Part shown: positions 13,891 through 19,943 of the stretch, one piece after another
How positions within the stretch are numbered: the stretch's first letter is position 1
Layout: each line of letters begins with the position of its first letter
Assembly: GCA_003154555.1 (NCBI GenBank)
Contig: PMDT01000328.1
Location: 3,262-23,204, forward strand
Direction of reading: 5' to 3'
Origin: Spirochaetaceae bacterium
GTDB lineage: Bacteria; Spirochaetota; Spirochaetia; SZUA-6; Fen-1364
Length of the DNA stretch: 19,943 bases
Position numbers and translations under genes: made by a program
The notes under the pieces: generated by a model
Databases searched by the model: none
The model's input: only the letters and a program-made list of their open reading frames with translations
What the model was told of the DNA's origin: nothing

Positions 13891-14934
13891 ATGAAACAGG
13901 TCGCAACGGACCGCAAGGTCGTGCTGTTCGGCGAGCTCATGATGCGCCTGTCCACGAAGGGCCATGAGCGCATTGTGCAGGCGCGCGAGTTCGACGTGAT
14001 CTACAGCGGCGCTGAAGCGAATCTCGGCGTGGCTCTCACCGCTTTCGGCGTGGAGAGCTTCATGGTGTCGAGCGTTCCCGACAACCCCGTCGGGCAGGCG
14101 TGCCTGAACTACATGCGCCAGTTCGGGCTCAACCTGGACCACGTGCGCCGCAACGGCCACCGGCTGGGCATCTATTTCGTGGAGACCGGGGCCGCGCAGA
14201 GGCCTTCCACCTTCCTTTATAACCGCGCCGGCAGTTCCATCACGGAGCTGCGCAAAGGCGACATCGACTGGGCCCGCATCTTCGAGGGCAAGAACTGGTT
14301 CCATTTTACCGGCATCACCCCCGCGCTTGCCGACAGTGTCGCCGAGATCACGCGCGAGGCCTGCGCGGCGGCAGCGGCGGCCGGCGTGACGGTGAGCTGT
14401 GACCTGAATTTCCGCCGCAAGCTGTGGTCGCAGGAGAAGGCGCGCGCCGTCATGGAAGGGCTCATGGAATATGTCGACGTGCTCTTCACGAACGAGGAAG
14501 AAGCAGAAACCGTGTTCGGCATCGCCGCGCGGGACAGCAACGTGAGGTCGGGCACCATTTCGACTCATGGCTACGAGGACGTCGCGGTGCAGCTCAAGGA
14601 GCGCTTTCACCTGGATTACGTCTCCATCTCCCTGCGCGAAAGCCTGTCGGCAACAGCCAACAACTGGTCGGGGATGCTATACGACGGCAAGCGATTCTAT
14701 ACGAGCCGCAAGTATCACATGGACTACATCGTGGACCGCATCGGCGGAGGAGATGCTTACTCGTCGGGCATCATCTACGGTCTCCTGACCGGGCAGGACC
14801 TGCAGGAGAGCGTGGAGTTTGCCACGGCAGCGTCCTGCCTGAAGCACACCATCCCGGGTGATTTCAACCTTGTCACCTTCGACGAGGTGCTCGCACTCGT
14901 CAAGGGTGACGCTTCTGGACGAATTCAGCGCTGA
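13891..14934 (+). CDS. kdgK: PfkB-family 2-keto-3-deoxygluconate-type kinase, copy 1
   Basis: A 347-residue ribokinase-fold sugar kinase that should phosphorylate a 2-keto-3-deoxy sugar acid at C6 with ATP, supplying the adjacent aldolase. It opens with VVLFGELMMRLS, and has the substrate-side SGAEANLGVAL at 39-49, the internal SCDLNFRRKLW at 169-179, and the C-terminal DRIGGGDAYSSG at 282-293 with catalytic base Asp288 (canonical GAGD here is GGGD). The late IPGDFNLVT is typical of KDG kinases. ATG 13891 is preceded by GAGGAAGGGG at about 13876-13885, and the gene lies 2 nt after the aldolase. Galactonate-derived KDGal kinase is an alternative, as sequence alone does not separate the two sugars. 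Its C-terminus (GDASGRIQR) closely mirrors that of copy 2. Confidence 0.9.
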   Translation: MKQVATDRKVVLFGELMMRLSTKGHERIVQAREFDVIYSGAEANLGVALTAFGVESFMVSSVPDNPVGQACLNYMRQFGLNLDHVRRNGHRLGIYFVETGAAQRPSTFLYNRAGSSITELRKGDIDWARIFEGKNWFHFTGITPALADSVAEITREACAAAAAAGVTVSCDLNFRRKLWSQEKARAVMEGLMEYVDVLFTNEEEAETVFGIAARDSNVRSGTISTHGYEDVAVQLKERFHLDYVSISLRESLSATANNWSGMLYDGKRFYTSRKYHMDYIVDRIGGGDAYSSGIIYGLLTGQDLQESVEFATAASCLKHTIPGDFNLVTFDEVLALVKGDASGRIQR

Positions 14935-14950
14935 AAGGGAATTTCAGAGC
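14928..14950 (+). terminator. Weak stem-loop at the end of the first kinase gene
   Basis: GCGCTGAAA (14928-14936) pairs with TTTCAGAGC (14942-14950) apart from one mismatch, around a GGGAA loop. The stop codon lies inside the 5' arm. There is no clean U-tract, so it is at best a weak terminator or an RNA 3'-end stabiliser. Confidence 0.3.
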
Positions 14951-15034
14951 ATGATTGTCGACGTTTCGCCTTTCATGAAATAATATTTTAGACCATTGAG
15001 GGAATTTTGCAGGCAAAGCATCGCATCAAATAGC

Positions 15035-15046
15035 ATTGTTAACAAT
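15035..15046. promoter_or_regulatory. Perfect 12-bp palindrome, candidate operator
   Basis: ATTGTTAACAAT is perfectly self-complementary and its last base is the first base of the -35 hexamer at 15046. A second nested dyad, TTAAC (15039-15043) and GTTAA (15059-15063), straddles the -35. A separate 10-bp palindrome, TTTCATGAAA, lies at 14971-14980. Placement on the -35 fits a repressor site, possibly for autoregulation of the gene at 15133. Confidence 0.5.
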
Positions 15047-15074
15047 TGACAAATTACAGTTAATGCCTTATGAT
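15046..15074 (+). promoter_or_regulatory. Near-consensus sigma-70-type promoter of the second operon
   Basis: TTGACA at 15046-15051, a 17-nt spacer and TATGAT at 15069-15074 make a near-perfect housekeeping promoter. It sits in a sharply AT-rich stretch: 14971-15080 has 35 G or C in 110 bases, against a GC-rich window. The start codon of the transposase-derived gene is 59 nt downstream of the -10, so the leader is about 50 nt. Confidence 0.85.
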
Positions 15075-15132
15075 CCTTCATCGATCCGAAAAGTGGTCGC
15101 CCGGAAACGGATGTGACCGTGAGGAGGTTGCC

Positions 15133-16293
15133 GTGAACGAGAACGAGAAAAGGCGTGCCATGGTTCTCAACGGTGTCGTGAGCGGGGCGATGTCGCTCGA
15201 CCAGGCAACACGGGTCCTCAACCTTTCCTACAGGCAGATGAAAAGGGTCTGGAAACGCTTCCGCGAAGAAGGTGAGACAGGCCTCGCTCATCGCAACAAG
15301 GGAAAACCTTCGAACAGGGCGTTCGTCGATCAGCTCAAGCGTGATGTTCTGCAGAAGTATGCCCATCTGGGGCAGAGCCTGGGACCGACGCAATTCGCGG
15401 ACCGGCTGGCGGCGGAGGGAATCGTCGTGGACCACGAGACGCTTCGGCGCTGGCTCTTGCAAAATGGCGCGTGGAAGCTTTCGCGGAGCAGGGCAGTTCG
15501 GCCCGTGGAGGTGCGCACGAGCGGCTTCGGCGAGCTCCTCGATCTCGTCTCCTTCCACGAATGCTGGCTCGGGCAGACGGTCGCGCCCTGTTTCCTGGTC
15601 TGCCTGCGCGACGAGGCGACCGGCTATACACTCTGCATCGCAAGCAGGGACGAAACGAGTGAGACCGCCATGCGCCTCCTCTGGGCATGGATTGAGCGCA
15701 ACGGTATTCCTGCGGGCATCCGCTGCCAGAGGCGTTTCCTCTATGCGGAAAACCGCCATCCCACCCTCGAGCAGCAGCTCTGCGGCGGCGGCGCCCTGAC
15801 GGCACTGAGCCGTTCCTTTGACAGGCTCGGCATCGAATCGAGCCCCCTCTCCCCCACGCAGACCAAGACAATCCTGCACGACATGCTTTCATACCTCGAC
15901 GCGATGAAGGAGAGGGTGGCGGAGAGCGGAGTCGTCGGCATCGACCAGGCCACCGCGTTCCTGCAGGGAGCGGCAGCGGACGAGCTGAACGCACGGTTCG
16001 CGGCGTTCCACGCCGAGGCGGACAACTACCACGTCCCGATTGTCGATGGAACGGACCTTCGCCGGTTCCTTTGCGTGGATCAGGAATGCCGCGTCAGTCC
16101 GCAGGGCATCGTCGAGCTGGGGCACCGGCGATTCCGGATCATGAACGGGTGGACACCAGGCATCGCGCACCCGCAGAAGGTGATCGTCTCGGAATGGCTT
16201 GACGGATCCGTGCATCTCCTCTGCGAGGGGAGGGAGATCCCCTTCATCGAGACGAGACCGGCGCAACCCTGCCCGGATCGTCTGGCCATGTAG
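15133..16293 (+). CDS. ISNCY-like transposase-derived protein with lost DDE residues; putative transcriptional regulator
   Basis: A 386-residue protein with the layout of ISNCY integrase-core transposases. Residues 5-60 are a helix-turn-helix (VLNGVVSGAMSLDQATRVLNLS, then RQMKRVWKRFREEG and LAHRNKGKPSNRA). Residues 85-116 form a second DNA-binding segment (GPTQFADRL, HETLRRWLLQNGAWK). An integrase-like core follows from about 132 (FGELLDL; CFLVCLRDEATGY at 153-165), then a C-terminal beta domain. By alignment from memory, the catalytic Asp, Asp and Glu positions hold Val139, Gln199 and Leu248, so strand transfer should be impossible. The frame is intact and ends 25 nt before the aldolase. GAGGAGG at 15121-15127 selects GTG 15133. 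No terminal inverted repeats flank it. I infer a domesticated DNA-binding regulator of the operon it leads; an accessory role unrelated to regulation is possible. Confidence 0.75.
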   Translation: MNENEKRRAMVLNGVVSGAMSLDQATRVLNLSYRQMKRVWKRFREEGETGLAHRNKGKPSNRAFVDQLKRDVLQKYAHLGQSLGPTQFADRLAAEGIVVDHETLRRWLLQNGAWKLSRSRAVRPVEVRTSGFGELLDLVSFHECWLGQTVAPCFLVCLRDEATGYTLCIASRDETSETAMRLLWAWIERNGIPAGIRCQRRFLYAENRHPTLEQQLCGGGALTALSRSFDRLGIESSPLSPTQTKTILHDMLSYLDAMKERVAESGVVGIDQATAFLQGAAADELNARFAAFHAEADNYHVPIVDGTDLRRFLCVDQECRVSPQGIVELGHRRFRIMNGWTPGIAHPQKVIVSEWLDGSVHLLCEGREIPFIETRPAQPCPDRLAM

Positions 16294-16318
16294 AATAACT
16301 CTTATCCAGGAGTCGAAA

Positions 16319-16975
16319 ATGGCGATTCGCTCACAGGAAGTCCTTGCGACCCTCGAGGAGACAGGTGTCGTGGCGGTGATCAGGGTCGAGGACCCTGAGA
16401 ACCTCACGGAGGTCTCCCGCGCCCTGTGCGCGGGCGGCGTGCGCCTCGTGGAGATCACGATGACGGTTCCCGGTGCCCTCGCGCTGATTGCCGCGGTGAG
16501 CGCGTCGCTGAGTGATACGGTGCTCATCGGCGCCGGCACCGTCCTGGACGCGGCCACCGCGCGCATGGCGATACTCGCCGGCGCCCGGTTCGTCGTCGGG
16601 CCCAGCTTCGATCCCGAAGTCGTCGCCATGTGCAAGCTCTACGACACGCCGGTTATGCCGGGCTGCCTCACCCCGACGGAGATCGCCACGGCGTGGAAGG
16701 CGGGCGCCGACGTCGTGAAGATTTTCCCCGGCCGGGTCGGCACCCCCGAATACTTCCAGGACCTCAAGGGCCCGTTTCCCCAGGTGCGGATGATGCCCAC
16801 CGGCAATGTCGACCTCGTGACGACCCCCGCGTACATCAAGGCGGGCGCGGTCGCCGTTGGTGTCGGCAAGGCGCTCGTCGACCCCCGCGCCACGGCCGCG
16901 CGCCAATACAAGGTCATCACCGACAATGCCGTCACGTTCCGACGGCTCGTCCAGGAAGCACGGGGGCGCCGCTGA
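16319..16975 (+). CDS. kdgA: 2-dehydro-3-deoxy-phosphogluconate (KDPG)-type aldolase, copy 2
   Basis: A 218-residue KDPG/KHG aldolase, homologous over its whole length to the copy at 13235-13888. Glu45 (LVEITMT), GAGTVLD at 71-77 and Schiff-base Lys134 (DVVKIFPGR) are present. The phosphate loop reads PTGN at 160-163 instead of PTGG, a different deviation from copy 1. The segment GGPD(Y) of copy 1 is GTPE(Y) here, and the C-terminal GVGKALVD differs from GAGGALVS, so the pair are diverged paralogues rather than a recent duplication. ATG 16319 is preceded by AGGAG 16308-16312. It follows the transposase-derived gene by 25 nt and overlaps the kinase start by one base (TGATG), so all three are probably one transcript from 15046-15074. 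Confidence 0.9.
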   Translation: MAIRSQEVLATLEETGVVAVIRVEDPENLTEVSRALCAGGVRLVEITMTVPGALALIAAVSASLSDTVLIGAGTVLDAATARMAILAGARFVVGPSFDPEVVAMCKLYDTPVMPGCLTPTEIATAWKAGADVVKIFPGRVGTPEYFQDLKGPFPQVRMMPTGNVDLVTTPAYIKAGAVAVGVGKALVDPRATAARQYKVITDNAVTFRRLVQEARGRR

Positions 16976-18003
16976 TGGCGAAGAAAGTCGTCCTGTTCGG
17001 AGAGCTCCTCATGCGCCTGGCGCCGAAAGGCGTCGGCAGGTTCGTGCAGGCGGAGGAGTTCGACGTCCGCTATACCGGCGCGGAGGCGAATGCCGGTGTG
17101 TCGCTCGTCAATTTCGGCATGGAAGCTTATGCCGTGTCGAAGGTGCCGGACACGGAGATCGGCCAGGCCTGCATCAACTACCTGAGCCGCTTCCGGATCA
17201 ACACCGATCACGTGGCGCGCGGCGGAGAGCGCCTGGGGATTTTCTTCCTCGAGACGGGCGCAGCGCAACGCGCCTCGAAGATCATCTATGACCGCGGGCA
17301 CAGCGCCATCCGCGATTCCATCCCGTCCGACTACGATTGGGAGCGGATCTGCGACGGCAAGGACTGGTTTCATTTCTCCGGCACTGCCCCCGCCCTGGGC
17401 GCCGGCGTGCAGAGGGTGCTGGAGGATGGCCTCGCCGTTGCCAGGCGGCGCGGGCTCACCGTGAGCTGCGACCTGAACTACCGTGCGAAGCTCTGGACGC
17501 CGGCCGAGGCCCAACGCGTCATGACGGGGCTCATGCGGCACGTGGACGTCCTCATCGGCAACGAGGAGGACGCGGAGAAGGTGTTCGGCATCGCGGCGCC
17601 CGGCAGTGATGTGACGCAGGGAAAAATCGTCGGCGACTCCTATCGCCCTGTTGCCGTCGAGCTCGTGCGGAGATTCGGCTTCCAGATGGTTGCCACGACG
17701 CTGCGGGAAAGCGTCTCGGCGTCCGTGAACGGGTGGGCGGCGATGCTCTACGACGGGACGCGTCACGTCACGAGCCGCCGGTACGAGATCAATCCCATCG
17801 TGGACCGGGTGGGTGCCGGCGACTCCTTCACCGGCGGACTGATTTATTCCCTCCTGTCGGGGTACGATGTACAACGCTGCGTCGAGTTCGCCGCCGCGGC
17901 ATCGTGCCTGAAACATTCGATTGCAGGGGATTTCAATCTCGCCTCCGTCAAGGAAGTCGAGGCGCTGATGGCCGGCGAAGCATCCGGGAGGGTACAGAGA
18001 TGA
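16975..18003 (+). CDS. kdgK: PfkB-family 2-keto-3-deoxygluconate-type kinase, copy 2
   Basis: A 342-residue ribokinase-family kinase, paralogous to the gene at 13891-14934. It begins KKVVLFGELLMRLAPKG, carries the sugar-contact segment YTGAEANAGVSL at 33-44 and SCDLNYRAKLW at 164-174. It ends with the canonical DRVGAGDSFTGG at 277-288, with catalytic Asp283, followed later by IAGDFNLAS. It should phosphorylate a keto-deoxy sugar acid for the aldolase to which it is translationally coupled (ATG 16975 inside the aldolase TGA). Copy 1 has GGGD and YSSG in the anion-hole region where this copy has the usual GAGD and FTGG, so the two may differ in rate or substrate. Its stop overlaps the next gene's ATG (ATGA at 18000-18003). 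Confidence 0.9.
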   Translation: MAKKVVLFGELLMRLAPKGVGRFVQAEEFDVRYTGAEANAGVSLVNFGMEAYAVSKVPDTEIGQACINYLSRFRINTDHVARGGERLGIFFLETGAAQRASKIIYDRGHSAIRDSIPSDYDWERICDGKDWFHFSGTAPALGAGVQRVLEDGLAVARRRGLTVSCDLNYRAKLWTPAEAQRVMTGLMRHVDVLIGNEEDAEKVFGIAAPGSDVTQGKIVGDSYRPVAVELVRRFGFQMVATTLRESVSASVNGWAAMLYDGTRHVTSRRYEINPIVDRVGAGDSFTGGLIYSLLSGYDVQRCVEFAAAASCLKHSIAGDFNLASVKEVEALMAGEASGRVQR

Positions 18004-19169
18004 AAGGGATCACCATGGAGAGCTACCGTGACCTGCCGGTCGCGGAGATGGAAAGGATTATTGCACGGTTCCACGAAAGGGTGAACGCGGCGCAGCGGGC
18101 CGCCCCGCCGACGCGTGCGTGGGTGCGCGACGCGCTCATCCACAGGAATGGCAGCCGCTGCCCCGCGCGCGGGAAGCGGCTCTCCCTGGACCTGATCGTG
18201 CTGCACGGCGACGCGCTTTCCGATATCTTCTGCGAGTTCCCCGATGACGCGACGACATTCGCCCCGTACGAGTGGATGATCGGGTACCAGCCGCCCACGC
18301 GCAAGGACCGGGTCAATACCGTCAAGGCCCTCATGAAGGAATCGCAATGGGTCGACGAGTGGGGCGCCACCTGGGCGCACGCGTCGTCGGGCGTCGGCGC
18401 GATCCAGATCGAGCACCCGCTCAAGGACTGGGGGCAGCTCGACGAGTACCTGGAAAGGCGCATGCCGGATCCACATGGACCGGGGCGGCTGGACGATGCG
18501 GCGCGGCTCCTTGCGCCGCTGCGGGGTCACACGTACAGCATCGGGCTCGACGTGCTCGGGCTCCTGGAGACGCTTCGCACCATCCGTTCGATGGAAGACC
18601 TGTTCATGGATTTCCATTCCGCCGAGGCGGAGGTGCGCAGGTTGATGGACGCCATCACGCGCTTCCAGGTGACGGTGATGCAGGATTGGGCCGGCATCGG
18701 CGCCGACTGCATCATGTTCGGCGACGACTGGGGCATGCAGACGGGCATGCAGATCTCCCCCGTGATGTGGCGCGAGCTTATCAAGCCCTGTTACAAGACG
18801 ATGTTCGACGCGGCGCACGCGGCTGGCATCGACATCCTGTTCCACAGCTGCGGAAAGGTCGACGACATCGTGGAGGACTTCATCGAGGTCGGCGTGGATA
18901 TCCTCGATCCCATGCAGCCGGGGTGCATGGACCCGGTGGAGATTGCACGCCGGCACGGCGGGCGCATCTCGTTCAGCGGCGCGGTGGACATCCAGGGGCT
19001 CATGGTCTTCGGCACGCCGGGGCAGGTGAAGGACGAGATCCGCCGGCTTCTCGACGTCCTGGGCACCCCCTTTGGCGGCGGTTTTCTCGTCGGCCCTGCC
19101 AATTCGATGACCCCGGATATCCCCCTTGCCAATGTTCGCGCGATGGTGGAAGCCTGTCACGGGCGCTAG
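18000..19169 (+). CDS. URO-D (uroporphyrinogen decarboxylase/MtaA-like) family protein, copy 2
   Basis: A 389-residue URO-D-superfamily protein, only distantly similar to copy 1 at 1292-2398. The zinc-type HxCG motif is present as FHSCGKVDD (His282, Cys284), followed by GVDILDPMQPGCMDP at 298-312 and GPANSMTPDIP at 365-375, as in corrinoid-methyltransferase-like members. The mid-region GADCIMFGDDWGMQ at 235-248 is also typical. It is unlikely to be heme-pathway HemE, since it is locked between a KDG-type kinase (4-nt overlap) and an SDR dehydrogenase. No corrinoid-binding protein gene is visible nearby, so methyl transfer is not demonstrated. The role is unknown; a link to sugar-acid metabolism is inference. 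ATG 18000 is chosen for the overlap; ATG 18015, preceded by GAAAGGGA at 18002-18009, is a good alternative. Confidence 0.85.
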   Translation: MKGITMESYRDLPVAEMERIIARFHERVNAAQRAAPPTRAWVRDALIHRNGSRCPARGKRLSLDLIVLHGDALSDIFCEFPDDATTFAPYEWMIGYQPPTRKDRVNTVKALMKESQWVDEWGATWAHASSGVGAIQIEHPLKDWGQLDEYLERRMPDPHGPGRLDDAARLLAPLRGHTYSIGLDVLGLLETLRTIRSMEDLFMDFHSAEAEVRRLMDAITRFQVTVMQDWAGIGADCIMFGDDWGMQTGMQISPVMWRELIKPCYKTMFDAAHAAGIDILFHSCGKVDDIVEDFIEVGVDILDPMQPGCMDPVEIARRHGGRISFSGAVDIQGLMVFGTPGQVKDEIRRLLDVLGTPFGGGFLVGPANSMTPDIPLANVRAMVEACHGR

Positions 19170-19205
19170 GAGCGCCGGCTTGCTGAAGCAGAAAAGGAGA
19201 GACAC

Positions 19206-19943
19206 GTGGGCTCGATGGAGGGCATGCGCGTCCTCGTGACCGGGGCGGGCACGGGGATCGGAAAGGGAATCGCCGAGGAGTTTGCGCGCGAAGGGGCGGC
19301 AGTGGCGCTGCACTATTCGCACAGCGCCACCGGCGCTGCCGCGGCAGTCAGGACCATCGTCGCGGCCGGGGGGAAAGCGGAGACATTCGCGGCTGACTTT
19401 TCCCGACGCGACGAAGTGCGGGCGCTTGCGGCGCGCGTCCTTTCGTTCCTGGGGGGAATCGACGTCCTGGTCAACAATGCGGGTGTGTCGCTGACATTCC
19501 CGTTCGAGCAGGTCACCGGCGAGCAGTTCGACCTGCTCTATGCCGTGAATGTCGGCGCGCCGTTCTTCCTCACGCAGGCGCTCCTGCCCCGTCTGCGAGA
19601 GTCGAAAAATGCGTCGGTCATCAACCTGAGCTCCATCCATGCCTACGAAGGCGCTCCCGAGCACGCCGTCTACGCGGGCACGCGTGGCGCCATCCTTTCC
19701 TTCACGCGGGAGCTTGCCATCGAGCTCGCGCCGCTCGGCATACGGGTGAACGGCATCGCACCGGGATCCACCGACGTGGAAAGCCACCGGAAGCTCGCGC
19801 CAAACGCCGACCGTGCAGCCGCGGGACGGGAAATACCCGTCGGCCGGCTGGGCACGCCGCAGGACATGGGCAAGGTGGCCGTCTTCCTTGCTTCAGAAGG
19901 AGCCCGTTTCATTCTCGGGCAGACCATCGTGGTGGATGGCGGC
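19206..19943 (+). CDS. Short-chain dehydrogenase/reductase (SDR), 3' end cut by the window
   Basis: The frame is open from GTG 19206 to the last base, giving 246 residues, nearly the full length of a classical SDR. The nucleotide turn TGAGTGIG is at 12-19, NNAG at 90-93, catalytic Ser in INLSSIHAY (about 142-143), and the late IAPGSTDVES and IVVDGG segments are in order. The active-site YxxxK motif instead reads YAGTR: Tyr156 is present but the catalytic lysine position is Arg160. The enzyme should interconvert a hydroxyl and a keto group on a sugar or sugar acid with NAD(P), but the Lys-to-Arg change could lower or alter activity. AAGGAGA at 19194-19200 lies 5 nt before GTG; ATG 19215 and ATG 19224 are alternatives. 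It follows the URO-D gene by 36 nt. Confidence 0.9.
   Translation, partial: MGSMEGMRVLVTGAGTGIGKGIAEEFAREGAAVALHYSHSATGAAAAVRTIVAAGGKAETFAADFSRRDEVRALAARVLSFLGGIDVLVNNAGVSLTFPFEQVTGEQFDLLYAVNVGAPFFLTQALLPRLRESKNASVINLSSIHAYEGAPEHAVYAGTRGAILSFTRELAIELAPLGIRVNGIAPGSTDVESHRKLAPNADRAAAGREIPVGRLGTPQDMGKVAVFLASEGARFILGQTIVVDGG

Noticed and set aside
15084..15112. ATCCG/CGGAT inverted repeat in the leader of the transposase-derived gene
   Set aside because: Five-base arms 19 nt apart occur easily by chance; no supporting structure or motif was seen.
15070..16318. An intact insertion sequence carrying an ISNCY transposase
   Set aside because: No terminal inverted repeats or target duplication are visible on either side, the gene is closely followed by an aldolase gene in the same direction, and the catalytic acids appear lost.
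17844..19787. A 647-codon open frame on the minus strand opposite kdgK-2, URO-D copy 2 and the SDR
   Set aside because: It lies antisense to three well-supported genes and its translation is rich in His, Arg and Asp with no recognisable domain. It is a by-product of GC-rich codon third positions.

Overview
The window is a GC-rich bacterial catabolic region in which nearly every base is coding, apart from two regulatory gaps. I see no rRNA, tRNA, CRISPR array or intact insertion sequence. The sugar-binding protein has a plain signal-peptidase-I leader with no lipobox cysteine, which suggests a diderm. With the mix of orphan CUT1 transporter genes, URO-D-family proteins and an ISNCY-like integrase-fold protein, a high-GC spirochaete-like bacterium is a reasonable guess, but the window has no taxonomic marker and this stays weak.

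Layout. (1) Positions 1-5712, plus strand: a tight operon (TGATG and ATGA overlaps, gaps of 11-16 nt) of a truncated Ldh-family dehydrogenase, a DapA/NanA-type aldolase, a URO-D-family protein, a zinc-type MDR dehydrogenase, a mannitol-dehydrogenase-family enzyme and a second Ldh-family dehydrogenase. (2) Positions 12811-5721, minus strand: a carbohydrate uptake and hydrolysis operon, in order sugar-binding protein, stem-loop terminator, two permeases, a cytoplasmic GH2 glycosidase and an RraA-like protein. It converges on operon 1 with 8 nt between stop codons. (3) Positions 13235-14934, plus strand: KDPG-type aldolase plus KDG-type kinase. (4) Positions 15133-19943, plus strand: a transposase-derived protein, a second aldolase and kinase pair, a second URO-D-family protein and an SDR dehydrogenase cut by the window end.

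How it may work together (inference). The ABC transporter, which lacks a local ATPase gene, imports a small glycoside. The GH2 enzyme cleaves it in the cytoplasm. Five dehydrogenases from four superfamilies interconvert hydroxyl and keto groups of the sugar or sugar acid. 2-keto-3-deoxy sugar acids are then phosphorylated and split to pyruvate and a triose phosphate. No dehydratase or isomerase is in the window, so the substrate cannot be named.

The most striking element is the gene at 15133-16293. It looks like an ISNCY-family transposase kept full length, with its own near-consensus promoter, and is probably co-transcribed with aldolase and kinase genes. By my alignment from memory, all three DDE catalytic acids are replaced. 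I propose it is a domesticated transposase acting as a DNA-binding regulator of this sugar-acid locus. A 17-bp inverted repeat at 13088-13153, between the divergent transporter and kdgA-1 units, is a candidate target.
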